This document shows, piece after piece, positions 8,731-17,240 of a stretch of 64,000 bases of DNA (its first letter is position 1; every line of letters begins with the position of its first letter). Under the pieces are notes generated by a model. That model was not told the DNA's origin. It made no database searches and saw only the letters and a list, made by a program, of their open reading frames with translations. Origin of the DNA: Candidatus Didemnitutus sp. (GTDB lineage Bacteria > Verrucomicrobiota > Verrucomicrobiia > Opitutales > Opitutaceae); NCBI GenBank assembly GCA_019634575.1, contig JAHCAY010000002.1:668897-732896 (forward strand), read 5' to 3'. The position numbers and the translations under genes are program-made.

Positions 8731-9692
8731 GGTTTGGAATGAATCTCCTCGTTCAAAGCCACCGGAGACGGGCCTCCGTTGATGGTTTCGGTCACGTAAA
8801 GGTAGAAGGGTTTGCCGGCGCGGATGCGGAGGTAGAACCCGTCCTTCGCGATGGCATCTCGAACCTGCTGGGCGTATTCGCGCAGCACGGCGCTCACGCC
8901 TGCCAAAGAGGCGTTGCGCATGCTCGCAACCGGCAGGTTGGACTCACCGATCAGCCCCGCCGTCGTCCGAGTTTCCTGCAGAGCGGTGGTAGCCGAGGAC
9001 AGGAACGTCGCGGCAAAAAGCTTTAGTTCGCGCCAGTCGTCCGTGCGAATGACTTCGCCGCGAAGACCGGCGGAACCATCCGTCTCGGAGTTCGACGGCG
9101 CCCGCTCCAAGGCGATCCCGCTCACCCGCAGTTCGCGCGCGGACATCTCCGACTGCTTCCGGCAAATGATCGTCCAGGTGCCTTCGACCGCGAGACGTTC
9201 ACGCGCGCGGTCCAAGCCGGCCCGTCCATGGACTTCAGCACCCGCCGGGACGACCAAGCGGCCGTTCTCCCAGACATCCTCGGTCACGATCCCGATCACC
9301 GGTGTCGCCAACCGGTTCGACTCCAACGTGACCACGGTCTCACAGGGAATCATCCGTCCGAACGGCGCCGCGGCGAGAGGGTCGAGCGATGCGGGGCCGC
9401 GCGAAGCCACGACTACGCTCAAAGGCAGCACTTTGGGGGCGAAGCGAGCCGGCGTCGCGGCGGGAACAGGCGAAGGTGTAGGGCTGGGAGGAGCCGGTGG
9501 TTCGAACCGCACACCGGTTCGCTGGATCACTTTGGGCAGGATCGCTTGCGCTGCCGGCGCCGCATCCGGCATAGAGGCCGAACGATGCTGGACGCGCTGC
9601 CAGCCGACGACACCAGCCACGAGAATGGCCAACACACCGATGACGACCAATTGTCCCGTCGGCGACTGGATGAACTGTGTATCCAATTTCAT
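8727..9692 (-). CDS. VirB10/TrbI-like type IV secretion protein
   Basis: The 321-residue protein has a short cytoplasmic tail, one membrane helix (residues 14-32), a proline-rich periplasmic linker (about 65-80), and a C-terminal domain with the VirB10 pattern: a segment like ETVVTLESN, AGAEVHGRAG, and a long antenna-helix region ending with FYLRIRAGKPFYLYV. VirB10 spans both membranes as part of the outer-membrane core and senses ATPase activity. The start overlaps the VirB9-like stop (ATGA). It is at the short end of the family. Confidence 0.85.
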   Translation of the reverse strand: MKLDTQFIQSPTGQLVVIGVLAILVAGVVGWQRVQHRSASMPDAAPAAQAILPKVIQRTGVRFEPPAPPSPTPSPVPAATPARFAPKVLPLSVVVASRGPASLDPLAAAPFGRMIPCETVVTLESNRLATPVIGIVTEDVWENGRLVVPAGAEVHGRAGLDRARERLAVEGTWTIICRKQSEMSARELRVSGIALERAPSNSETDGSAGLRGEVIRTDDWRELKLFAATFLSSATTALQETRTTAGLIGESNLPVASMRNASLAGVSAVLREYAQQVRDAIAKDGFYLRIRAGKPFYLYVTETINGGPSPVALNEEIHSKP

Positions 9693-10510
9693 TCGTTCGC
9701 AGCAGCGGGCGGCAAGGCGACCGCAAAGGTATTCTTCAACGACAGGCGGGCCCGAGAGCCGTCCGGATTGCCCGCAATCAACAGGTGAAATACTGCCGCA
9801 CGTCCCGCCGGAATAACTCCATCCGCATCGGTCAAGCCCACGGGGAAGACGGTCGATCCGACTCTCACGCCGAGCTGCGAGGGGACATAGCGATAGTCGC
9901 GCTGCCCGCGATTCTCGGCCCTGATCCGCAGCACCAGCGCATCTTCGTCGGCGAAGCCGATCACCTCTTCGACTATTGCCGTGAGTTCACCCTGCACGCC
10001 TGAGGTATTCGGTGTGATGCGCTCGACTCGCTGCACCACCGCCGGGTATTGCTGAGCCAGCACCACGTAGTTCTTGGCCAGATCGAGTAAGGCCAGCAGG
10101 CGATCCGGGCGCGGACGCGGACTTGTCGCCGGCTCTCCGGTCGGCTCGTAGAAAGTGACCGTGCGGTCGGGTTCGCCTTCCGACGTGAAGGCCAGCGCGT
10201 AGACCCGGTCTCCGAAAACGACATTCGCCGCCGCTGTCGCCCCGGCGCGCAGGGCGCGCACGGTGAAGAACCGTGTTCCCGATTGGTGGGATAGAAGCAC
10301 CTGCGGTCGATCCTCGGGGCTCGTCGAGATGCCGGCGGCATCAAGGGCGGTCACCGGTCCCGGAAACATCACCGTGGTGGGTGCGTCCGTTCCAATGCGC
10401 ACCGTGTAGGTCGCGCGATCATCGAGCGGGTAGCGGAGCACCTGGCTGAGCGCCGTTCCGGCTCCAGCCAGGCCTAAGATCAGGGTCAGAAGGACAGTTC
10501 GTAGTTCCAT
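9689..10510 (-). CDS. VirB9-like (TrbG/TraN-like) type IV secretion protein
   Basis: A signal peptide (residues 1-22, TALSQ) leads a 273-residue periplasmic protein. The segment TTVMFPGPVTALDAAGI matches the N-terminal beta region of VirB9/TraN-type proteins, which bind the VirB10 periplasmic domain and VirB7-type lipoproteins. The C-terminal part (EEVIGFADEDALVLRIRAEN onward) looks like the second beta domain. Its place between the VirB8-like and VirB10-like genes is the conserved order. It is divergent, so the call relies partly on context. Confidence 0.72.
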   Translation of the reverse strand: MELRTVLLTLILGLAGAGTALSQVLRYPLDDRATYTVRIGTDAPTTVMFPGPVTALDAAGISTSPEDRPQVLLSHQSGTRFFTVRALRAGATAAANVVFGDRVYALAFTSEGEPDRTVTFYEPTGEPATSPRPRPDRLLALLDLAKNYVVLAQQYPAVVQRVERITPNTSGVQGELTAIVEEVIGFADEDALVLRIRAENRGQRDYRYVPSQLGVRVGSTVFPVGLTDADGVIPAGRAAVFHLLIAGNPDGSRARLSLKNTFAVALPPAAANE

Positions 10511-11154
10511 ACGGCGAGAGGAAAGCGGGCGTTAGCCGCGAGGTTGGGATTGCGCGCGAAGGTGAACCGCGCGGTGAAAGTGGGTGCTTCAGTGAATGAT
10601 TGCTGACCGACAGCTCCGGTCCGGATCAGCTGACCCTCGGCCTGAACGAGCACGACATGCTCGCGAGTTTCGAGCACGGTGAGCTTCAAAACCTCCGCCT
10701 TCTGGTGGAGGTTCTTTCTGGAGAACTCCTCGGCGGCTCGCGCCCAATCAGATCGCGCTTGTTGCAACGCCTCGGGAAGGAACAGCTTCTCCAGCAATTC
10801 CGGCTGATCGAACCCGGTGGGGTTGCGCTGCAGGAGCGCCAGACAAGCGAGCAACGCATGCTGTTCGTGGAGCCGGGTCGCGTCTTCGAAGCCGATCAGC
10901 GGACTGACGTGAAAGGAGCCGGCTCCATCAAGGATGACGACCCGTTCCTGGGTCCGATACGCGCGGATGATCAGAAATGGCTGCACGACGGTCAGACCGA
11001 TGGCGCCAGCCGCGACAAGGAACCAGATGCGCGCGGCCAGGGCGGGGTTGACGAATAGATCGAGAGGATGCCAGCCCCGCGGCCGGGGCTGAGGCAGTTC
11101 GGTCCGATGGCGGGGAACGGCGGTTTCGCGTAAGGGAGATGGATTCATGGGCAC
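10486..11154 (-). CDS. VirB8/TrbF-like type IV secretion protein
   Basis: This 222-residue protein has a basic cytoplasmic N-terminus, one membrane helix around residues 41-65 (IWFLVAAGAIGLTVVQPFL), and a periplasmic domain of about 150 residues with the alternating helix/strand pattern of VirB8 (NTF2-like fold), ending in a NYELSF strand. VirB8 nucleates the inner-membrane complex. The gene overlaps the VirB9-like gene by 25 bp and begins two bases after the VirB6-like stop. Confidence 0.78.
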   Translation of the reverse strand: MPMNPSPLRETAVPRHRTELPQPRPRGWHPLDLFVNPALAARIWFLVAAGAIGLTVVQPFLIIRAYRTQERVVILDGAGSFHVSPLIGFEDATRLHEQHALLACLALLQRNPTGFDQPELLEKLFLPEALQQARSDWARAAEEFSRKNLHQKAEVLKLTVLETREHVVLVQAEGQLIRTGAVGQQSFTEAPTFTARFTFARNPNLAANARFPLAVWNYELSF

Positions 11155-11156
11155 GA

Positions 11157-12176
11157 TCAGATCGTGGTTTGGGGAACAGGAAGCTGCGCCGACGGCATGA
11201 CGGCGGTCGGCTCAGGTGGCGGCACGGCCGGCGGTGGTGGCGGCATCGAGGGGACGGCCGGCCCCGACGGTCCGCCGTTCGTTCCGCTCGACGGACCGCC
11301 CTTGCCGATGGCGGCAGGAAGCGCGGCCCCTCCGGTCTTCAGGGACTTGACCATCCACGCCAGTTGCTGGACGGCGTAGAGCTGCTGGAGTCCCGACTGG
11401 CCTCCACCGGACAGCGGGGACCCTGAGCAAATCAGGGCCTGCATCAGGAACGGCGTCCCGATGGTGCCGAGAATCAACCACAAGGCGGCCAGCAAGCCGC
11501 CGAGCAGGCTCGCAAACGAAGCGGCGTCGATTTCGCCGGGAGCCAACCCGTAGGCTGTCGCCAGATTCTGCTGATAGGCGGTGAGAAGATGGTAGGCCAC
11601 CAGCTCGGTCACGGCGAACCCGACCGGCCACGACAACACGGCGAGGGTTTGCTGCACGTATCGTGTGCCCAAGGACGCGAGGGAGGGCACGAGCATCAGC
11701 GCCAGTGCCACGGGCAGAAACAGGTAGCACAGCAGCTTTAGCAGATACTGGAGCAGCAGAAACGGCAGTTGCAGCAGGCTCGCAATCAGCACGACCAGCT
11801 TCGCTGCCGCCCATAGTGTGGCGCGGTAAAGAGACTCGCCGACTCGGCGCAGACTGAACTCGTTGGGATTTTCCGCCACACTATCCCGGAGCAAGGTGGC
11901 GGCCTGCATCGGATGCTCCGTGTAGCGCTCATTCACCGCGTCCGCCACGTTCAGGAAGATCCGCTCCGTGAAGCCGAACCAGTGCGGCAAAGTCGCAATG
12001 AGTCCGATCAACAACACGCTGCGCACTACCGGACGAATAAGGCTTTCCATGTCCGCGCGGGCCCGCTGCACCTGCAGCATGAGCCCGACAACGGCCACGA
12101 AGAAGACGACGAAACGTAGGGCATCGGTCAGCCCGATGATCGCGTCGCGCAGGCCTGGAGCGAAGTTCTCCATCAA
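11157..12176 (-). CDS. VirB6/TrbL-like polytopic membrane protein
   Basis: The protein is 339 residues, with about six hydrophobic segments between residues 18 and 255 (for example FVVFFVAVVGLML, LIGLIATL, LVVLIASLLQLPFLLL and ALWLILGTIGTPFLM), followed by a soluble glycine/proline-rich tail with PSMPPPPPAVPPP. This matches TrbL/VirB6, which forms part of the inner-membrane channel. The gene lies between the VirB5/TrbJ-type and VirB8-type genes, as in P-type systems. The start overlaps the stop of the small upstream gene. Confidence 0.82.
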   Translation of the reverse strand: MMENFAPGLRDAIIGLTDALRFVVFFVAVVGLMLQVQRARADMESLIRPVVRSVLLIGLIATLPHWFGFTERIFLNVADAVNERYTEHPMQAATLLRDSVAENPNEFSLRRVGESLYRATLWAAAKLVVLIASLLQLPFLLLQYLLKLLCYLFLPVALALMLVPSLASLGTRYVQQTLAVLSWPVGFAVTELVAYHLLTAYQQNLATAYGLAPGEIDAASFASLLGGLLAALWLILGTIGTPFLMQALICSGSPLSGGGQSGLQQLYAVQQLAWMVKSLKTGGAALPAAIGKGGPSSGTNGGPSGPAVPSMPPPPPAVPPPEPTAVMPSAQLPVPQTTI

Positions 12177-12433
12177 TTTCTCCCCTCCTCAGGTCGCTGG
12201 CGTTGTTCCTCTAGGCGAAGCCGCTCCGGGATCGGCGCCTTTTCGGAACCGGCTCCCGTGTAGTCCGTGCGCGGGTCGATCTTAATGGACCGTTGCCAAT
12301 CGTTGACCGGTCTCACAGGTTGATCGTAGTCCGGGGGCATGAGCGGAGCCCGACGCAATTCGCGGATCAGGAGCACGCCTCCGGCCAGCAGTCCAAGCAC
12401 GACGATGATCAGGATAGGTGTCATCTTTTTCAT
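12173..12433 (-). CDS. Small single-span membrane protein of the secretion operon
   Basis: An 86-residue protein with one N-terminal membrane helix (PILIIVVLGLLAGGVLLI) and a polar, charged periplasmic or cytoplasmic tail. It is joined by ATGA overlaps to the genes on both sides, so it is clearly a translated operon member. It has no recognised domain. By position between TrbJ-like and TrbL-like genes it could be a TrbK-like entry exclusion protein, but it lacks the TrbK lipobox, so this is only a suggestion. Confidence 0.75.
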   Translation of the reverse strand: MKKMTPILIIVVLGLLAGGVLLIRELRRAPLMPPDYDQPVRPVNDWQRSIKIDPRTDYTGAGSEKAPIPERLRLEEQRQRPEEGRN

Positions 12434-13242
12434 CGGCGGGTGTAGGTGTCGGGCGTAACGCGCACGCTGCGTTGCCAGACGTTGATAACGCCCAGCGACT
12501 GGCGCTCCTCGGCGATCTGCTTTTCCAGCAGGTCCTGCCGTTCCTTTGCGGCCTGATTCTCGTTCTGGATCTGTTGCGCCAGAAGCTTGTCGGCCTCGTC
12601 GCGCCGCTGGGCGGCCATCACGGCCAACTGTCCGTTGAGCGCGGCCACCTTGGTGTTGAGCTTGTCGACCTCGGCCTGGGTCGTGGCGGATTTGAGGGCG
12701 GACAAGGTCTCCGACATATCCCGCTGAAGCGCTACCTGCCGCGTGGTCGTTTCATCGAAAACGCGGGTCGCTTGATCGGCCTGCTGCTCCACGGTGGCGT
12801 AGCGCAAGTAGCTCGAACCCTGTCGCTCAAACGACTGGCGCAAAGCTGTCCGGTCATCGAGTCGCCCATAGATTCCTTCGGCGGTTCGGCGCAGGGACGC
12901 CGTGGCGTCGGCCAGCCGTCGCATCACCTGGAGCGTCTCGCCATATGTCCGCGCCAGTTCGTCGGGAGCCAATCGATCGAGCACCACCTGCGAACCGGCG
13001 AGACTCGGATTCCCAATCACTTCGCGGATACGGCGTTGCTCGGCGAGCTGGTCCTCGAGCTGACGAATCTGGCGATTGAGCCCCTCAAGCTGGGTGGCCC
13101 ATTGACGGAGCACCTCCAGGTGGCTGGCGGCCTGTGCGGATTGGATGGCGCTATTTACCGCCGTGTTGCCTGGATCATGAACGATCCATTGGGCAAACAG
13201 CGCTGGCGTGAGGAAAAGGAAGGCGAGGAAGCGAGAGATCAT
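12430..13242 (-). CDS. trbJ: VirB5/TrbJ-like type IV secretion protein
   Basis: A signal peptide (residues 1-17) is followed by IVHDPGNTAVNSAI, the conserved N-terminal motif of TrbJ/VirB5 proteins (a DP-x-N segment), then long amphipathic helices rich in Q, L, E and R (LEGLNRQIRQLEDQLAEQRR and later heptads). VirB5-type proteins are minor pilus components that contact the recipient. Length (270) is normal. It is ATGA-coupled to the lipoprotein gene before it and the small membrane gene after it. Confidence 0.85.
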   Translation of the reverse strand: MISRFLAFLFLTPALFAQWIVHDPGNTAVNSAIQSAQAASHLEVLRQWATQLEGLNRQIRQLEDQLAEQRRIREVIGNPSLAGSQVVLDRLAPDELARTYGETLQVMRRLADATASLRRTAEGIYGRLDDRTALRQSFERQGSSYLRYATVEQQADQATRVFDETTTRQVALQRDMSETLSALKSATTQAEVDKLNTKVAALNGQLAVMAAQRRDEADKLLAQQIQNENQAAKERQDLLEKQIAEERQSLGVINVWQRSVRVTPDTYTRR

Positions 13243-13505
13243 GGGGTGCGGGGGATACGAAGGGTCTCGGTGAAGGGTTTCCGGATGACTCCATCCTCGA
13301 TGGTCTCCGGACGGGTCACGGTGATGGTTTCGAAATCGCGGTTTGCCGGCGCGGGGCGCTGGGCGTCTTGCATGGCGCGGTAGCGCTCTCGCGCCGAACG
13401 AGCCGCAGCGCGGGCAGCCTCTTCGCCGGTGGTATTAGTCGGCTGGGGCGTGGCGCAGCCGCTCACGAGTAGCCAAATCAGGCTAGGCAGCAGGCGATAC
13501 GGCAT
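13239..13505 (-). CDS. Small lipoprotein (VirB7/TrbK-like position)
   Basis: Starting at ATG 13505, with AGGAG ten bases upstream, the product has a short signal and lipobox (LLVSGC) followed by a 65-residue charged tail. A TTG 27 bp further upstream is possible but has no better ribosome-binding site. The gene overlaps the VirB4 stop by 23 bp. Small lipoproteins here stabilise VirB9 (VirB7 role) or act in entry exclusion (TrbK role); the sequence does not decide which. Confidence 0.75.
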   Translation of the reverse strand: MPYRLLPSLIWLLVSGCATPQPTNTTGEEAARAAARSARERYRAMQDAQRPAPANRDFETITVTRPETIEDGVIRKPFTETLRIPRTP

Positions 13506-16104
13506 GGGTGGGAGTCTCCTTTCTGGGTTCAATGTGGCGGAGCGTGCCGCACTGCGGCGGCTGCGCTGTGGGGGCGAAGTAGCAGAGGGAGGAGTAGCGC
13601 CCGGAATCGGGTAGCTGCTCCGGCAGCGGGTAGCGCTGGATCACATCCAGTGCGCTCTCCGGTAGAGCCAGGTCCGCCGCGAGATCGGCCAGATCCGCCC
13701 GGTCCGACTGCCGCATCAGGAAAAATTGCTTGGCGTTGCCGATCACCGCCGGCCGCACTCGGGATTGCCGGAACTTGGCGTATTGCTGGACGATGCTGAC
13801 CGCCCAGCAGTTGAACTTGCGCAGCTGGGCGTAGCTCTCCGCTACGATCTTCTCGCCACCGGGCACGTCGAGGAAGCGGGCGACTTCCTCGAACACGATG
13901 CGTTTGCGCTGTGCCCGTGGCAGGCCGAGGATTCGTTGCCGCGCAAAGCCGGAGACGAGGAGACCGGCGGCGGCCTTGAGCTCGACCGCCTGCTCGGGCA
14001 CGTGGCCGAGTTCAAAGTGCGCGACGCGACGGTGCAGGGAAACATTGGTCACACCGTCGAACATCTGCCCGTAGGCCCCGTCGGCACTCCAAGCCCGGAG
14101 GAGCGTCGCCAGCCGGTCGATCTCCTCTTTCGGGTGCTCTGGCAGTCGGGCGTAGGCGAGGAGATCAACCAGCGCGCCATGCGTCGGATGATCTGTCGGC
14201 CCGAACAGAGCGCACGCAGTTTGAGGAACGAGTCGGGAGGTCGCCGGGTCGTGGGCGAAGGCGGTGAGCGTGGCCGGCTCGATCCGTCGCATGAACTCAG
14301 CCACCTCAGGCCGCCCGGCGGATTCGCCTTCCCTCAACTCGGCGAACGCATCCAGCGGCGTCGCGCCGACGGGCATGCGTTGCCGCCAGAGATGAACCGC
14401 ACAAGCAAGGCGCCTCGCTTCGTCCACCCGGTCGGGATTGCGCCGCGCCCAGTCTGCGTAGGCGTCATGGTAGAGCTGGTGTAGATATTGCGTGAGCTGC
14501 GCCCCGCGAAGGGCGAGTTTCTCCTCGCTGTCCGGAACTCCCACCATCCGCGACAGCAGTGCGACCGCGCTCGCCAGATGCAGCTGCGACAGCGGCAGCC
14601 CCTGGGTGTCGAGATAGTTGATTGTGAAAGCCGCATCCGGGTGGACGATGATGGGTTTTTCCCCGAGAGACTCCGTGAACGCCCGATAGGAAAGCCCTTC
14701 CTCAATGATGACCGTGTAGCTGAAGAGCGCGCCGGTCTGGAGCAGCAGGTCGTGCATCACGGCCGACTTCCCCGCTCCGGTCATGCCGAGCAAAACGGAA
14801 TGTTGCGGCGAACCCCGGAGTTCGGTGCTGACGCCCACCAGATTGTGGTGGCTGCCGTCGTAGATCGCCTCGGCCCGATCCAACGCACCGGTGAAGGTCG
14901 CGGAGAAAGGCAGCAAATCGGCGAGGTAGTTGTCCTCGGCGTAGTGGTTCCGGTGCCGGTAGGAGGAGTGGGTCCAGCCCGGCCAGGAAGCGAAGAACAG
15001 CTTCTTCGCCGTGGTCGGGACGGAGCATTCGAAATACTGCGCGCCGTCCATAGCATGGATGGCCGCCTGCATGGCCGACACTTTCTCCCGCAGCGCCTCG
15101 TGCGTCGGTGCCCATACGCGAATGATATAGCTGGCCTCGAACGGGCGAACAAAGCCCCCTGCGAGATTCTCCACCTTTCGCTCCTTCTTCCGCATGGCCA
15201 CCACCAGCGAGTGCCGGCGGCGTTCCATGTATTCACCGGCCAGTCGCTCGATGGCCTGTTCCTCGCGCTTGATCTCACCGCGTGCTTGCCCTGGCGTCAG
15301 GTTGACGGTGATGCGATAGTCTAGGAATGGCAGTCCCGTCAGGTGAGTGACGATACCGGGGTGGGTGCGCTGGGGCCAGCGATCCAGCGTGAGGATGGCA
15401 TGGTAATTACCGTCGAGGTAGAACCCACCGTCGGGTTGCCCGATACCTTCACCCAACCAGCACTGCTCCTGTATAGTGGCTTGCGGATCGCAGGCCGGCA
15501 GCGGGCGGTTATCCCATGCGCCGAGCGTCGGATTGAGGAACTCCCGCAGGCAGGCGCAGTGGCCCTCGTCGTCCATCGTCCGGATGATGGCTTCGCCATG
15601 AAAGAGGGTTCTCAGCGTGTCCGCAAAATCCGTGAACTGTGCGGACATTTCGGCGAGGATGGCAGCGTAGTGGGACCGCAGTCCGCCAACCGTGCGGGTG
15701 ACGCCGGAGTAGCGGGTGATTTCCACCGAAAGAAACACGGCGAGACGCTCCCGGCGCAGGCTCCGGGCGTGCATGCGGGACCAGTAGCGGGAGAACCGCT
15801 CCGTGCGCAGGGCGCGCACGGCTTCGTCGGTGACCGACTGGGTCGCCTCGCGATAGGCCAGCAACTCCCGTCGATAATCGGAATCGCACGACCACTGGAA
15901 TTGAAGGCGGCGTCCAGGCGTGGCCAGTGCCAGCAAGGCCCGGATCTGGTCCTGGAGCGCGTTGAGCTTCGCAAAGCTCGCTCCGCGAACGTCGGGCGGT
16001 TCGACCCAGAAGCCCTTAGCCGCAATGGCACCGCGCTCGGGAAACCCATAAAGTATCATCCCTTCGCAGAACACACCGTTGGGGGCTTTGTCGTGGGGCC
16101 TCAT
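13483..16104 (-). CDS. virB4: VirB4/TrbE-family type IV secretion ATPase
   Basis: An 873-residue cytoplasmic ATPase. Walker A GMTGAGKS lies near residue 440 and the Walker B-type segment IVFEEVARFLD near 735. The N-terminal half has the CagE/TrbE/VirB4 domain, including the SVEITRYSG region and a later IRVWAPTHEALREK segment. ATG 16104 is preferred over a start 57 bp upstream: it has GGGAGG eight bases before it and overlaps the VirB3 stop as ATGA. VirB4 drives pilus biogenesis and substrate transfer; it is the most conserved marker of conjugation systems. Confidence 0.95.
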   Translation of the reverse strand: MRPHDKAPNGVFCEGMILYGFPERGAIAAKGFWVEPPDVRGASFAKLNALQDQIRALLALATPGRRLQFQWSCDSDYRRELLAYREATQSVTDEAVRALRTERFSRYWSRMHARSLRRERLAVFLSVEITRYSGVTRTVGGLRSHYAAILAEMSAQFTDFADTLRTLFHGEAIIRTMDDEGHCACLREFLNPTLGAWDNRPLPACDPQATIQEQCWLGEGIGQPDGGFYLDGNYHAILTLDRWPQRTHPGIVTHLTGLPFLDYRITVNLTPGQARGEIKREEQAIERLAGEYMERRRHSLVVAMRKKERKVENLAGGFVRPFEASYIIRVWAPTHEALREKVSAMQAAIHAMDGAQYFECSVPTTAKKLFFASWPGWTHSSYRHRNHYAEDNYLADLLPFSATFTGALDRAEAIYDGSHHNLVGVSTELRGSPQHSVLLGMTGAGKSAVMHDLLLQTGALFSYTVIIEEGLSYRAFTESLGEKPIIVHPDAAFTINYLDTQGLPLSQLHLASAVALLSRMVGVPDSEEKLALRGAQLTQYLHQLYHDAYADWARRNPDRVDEARRLACAVHLWRQRMPVGATPLDAFAELREGESAGRPEVAEFMRRIEPATLTAFAHDPATSRLVPQTACALFGPTDHPTHGALVDLLAYARLPEHPKEEIDRLATLLRAWSADGAYGQMFDGVTNVSLHRRVAHFELGHVPEQAVELKAAAGLLVSGFARQRILGLPRAQRKRIVFEEVARFLDVPGGEKIVAESYAQLRKFNCWAVSIVQQYAKFRQSRVRPAVIGNAKQFFLMRQSDRADLADLAADLALPESALDVIQRYPLPEQLPDSGRYSSLCYFAPTAQPPQCGTLRHIEPRKETPTHAVSPAA

Positions 16105-16424
16105 TCGGTAAGCCTCCCTTGATCTGAGCCAAGACGGGTGAAATTTCCGCCCCCGAGCCACTGTTCGATCACGTCCCGGTCGTATCCGCGCGGCTTGCCC
16201 TGCTTGAGGAGGAGCACCCAGGCGATAACCGTCGCCAGCGGTGCTCCGGTTACCGCCGCCGCCAGCACGTAGGGCACGCGAAGCAGGATGCCGAGGACGG
16301 CGAAGAGAGCCAACGCTCCCAAGACAGTAAGCAGGACCGGCAGGTAGAGATTCCCATCGAGACCGAACGCCCGTCCGGACGAATCGTCTGCTGCATTGGT
16401 CTCAGTATGCCTTAGTTCCGTCAT
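16101..16424 (-). CDS. VirB3/TrbD-like membrane protein
   Basis: A 107-residue protein with two adjacent hydrophobic helices (about residues 27-60) and a polar C-terminal tail, as in VirB3/TrbD. It sits between the VirB2-like pilin and VirB4, the invariant order. Start ATG 16424 is two bases after the pilin stop; a longer reading frame upstream lies inside the pilin gene and is rejected. The stop overlaps the VirB4 start. Confidence 0.85.
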   Translation of the reverse strand: MTELRHTETNAADDSSGRAFGLDGNLYLPVLLTVLGALALFAVLGILLRVPYVLAAAVTGAPLATVIAWVLLLKQGKPRGYDRDVIEQWLGGGNFTRLGSDQGRLTE

Positions 16425-16426
16425 GC

Positions 16427-16714
16427 TCAGAACCGGGGGGTGATCACGGCATCCTGGAGGCCGAAGATCGTAAAAAGTGCCGCCATGATGGTCGCGGCCG
16501 CCGCGATAATGATTCCGGCCACGATGCCGGCCTTGCCGTCGGGATCGCCCTTGCTGATGGCGTTCGCCCCGGACCAGATTTTGATGACGCCCCAGAAAAA
16601 CCCGAACATGAAGAGGACCGCTAAGGCCAAACCGAAGCCGTCCTTTAGCTGTTGGATCTGGCCTAATACCGGCTGGGGGAGGACGGCCGAAAGGAAGATG
16701 GAGTGGTTTGTCAT
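16427..16714 (-). CDS. VirB2/TrbC-like conjugative pilin
   Basis: This 95-residue protein has the VirB2/TrbC plan: a hydrophilic start, one hydrophobic helix (ALAVLFMFGFFWGVIKIW), a short polar loop with NAISKGDPDGK, and a second hydrophobic helix (AGIVAGIIIAAAATIMAALF). It is the first gene of the minus-strand operon, and its ATG is one base from the 16-bp operator arm. No long cleavable signal peptide is obvious, unlike many VirB2 proteins. It probably forms the conjugative pilus. Confidence 0.85.
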   Translation of the reverse strand: MTNHSIFLSAVLPQPVLGQIQQLKDGFGLALAVLFMFGFFWGVIKIWSGANAISKGDPDGKAGIVAGIIIAAAATIMAALFTIFGLQDAVITPRF

Positions 16715-16715
16715 C

Positions 16716-16777
16716 TACCCATAAACCCATAAGATAATTACGGCCTTGTCAAATCTTTTCCTATGGGTTTATGGGTA
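16716..16777. promoter_or_regulatory. Divergent promoter with perfect 16-bp inverted operator
   Basis: TACCCATAAACCCATA at 16716-16731 and its exact reverse complement TATGGGTTTATGGGTA at 16762-16777 face each other across 30 bp. Between them a perfect -35 box for the minus-strand pilin operon (TTGACA, 16752-16747) overlaps a TTGTCA box for the plus-strand regulator gene (16746-16751). At normal spacing both -10 boxes would fall inside the operator arms, so a bound repressor would block both promoters. Each arm holds two TATGGG half-sites 8 bp apart. The arms end one and four bases before the two start codons. Confidence 0.8.
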
Positions 16778-16781
16778 TTCA

Positions 16782-17240
16782 ATGACTTCCGAGGCTTCCG
16801 CACCGATCAAAGTGAGCTTTTCCTTCTACCCGGCGGACATGACGGCCCTGAATCACCAGACGGTGGAACTTAGGCGTCTGGGGGCGGCGGTGCGGCGCGG
16901 CACGGTGCTGCGCGCCTTAATCGAGCTGACGTCCGAAACCGAGATGTTCGCCGCCGCCGTTTTGCTTCACCGTGACTACAGCGCCAAGGGTGGGCCGCGC
17001 GAAACCGACAATGTCGCCGGAATACCCACCGTTGACCTGCCCTCTCGGCTGATCGCCAAACTCGACCAAGTCGTAACGGACCTTGCGGCCAAGGACATCT
17101 CGGCCAATCGCGCTTATGTGGTCAGGGCAGTGCTCCGAGCAGCTCCCAAACCGGAGGCCTGGGTAGCGGCAGTAAAGAAGTTTCTCGCGGACTTCCCGCG
17201 TCGCCCACGCACGGTGGGTAACCGCCCCAAAACGAAATGA
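16782..17240 (+). CDS. Predicted double ribbon-helix-helix transcription regulator
   Basis: From ATG 16782 the product is 152 residues. Two segments each show the strand-helix-helix layout of RHH DNA-binding proteins: residues 8-50 (IKVSFSFYPADMTALN then RRGTVLRALIEL) and residues 82-120 (TVDLPSRLIAKLDQVV then SANRAYVVRAVLRA). A protein with two RHH halves would suit an operator of paired half-sites like the one directly upstream of it. It is first in a two-gene operon with a Clp-like ATPase (ATGA overlap). A TTG 36 bp upstream would include the operator and is less likely. Fold assignment is by pattern; autoregulation is inferred. Confidence 0.6.
   Translation: MTSEASAPIKVSFSFYPADMTALNHQTVELRRLGAAVRRGTVLRALIELTSETEMFAAAVLLHRDYSAKGGPRETDNVAGIPTVDLPSRLIAKLDQVVTDLAAKDISANRAYVVRAVLRAAPKPEAWVAAVKKFLADFPRRPRTVGNRPKTK

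Noticed and set aside
1..16714. Reading the pilus-like genes as an ordinary chromosomal type II secretion system
   Set aside because: They are tightly coupled to conjugation genes in the same operon, and the set lacks GspC, GspL/M and a pseudopilin series typical of a full type II system, at least within the window.
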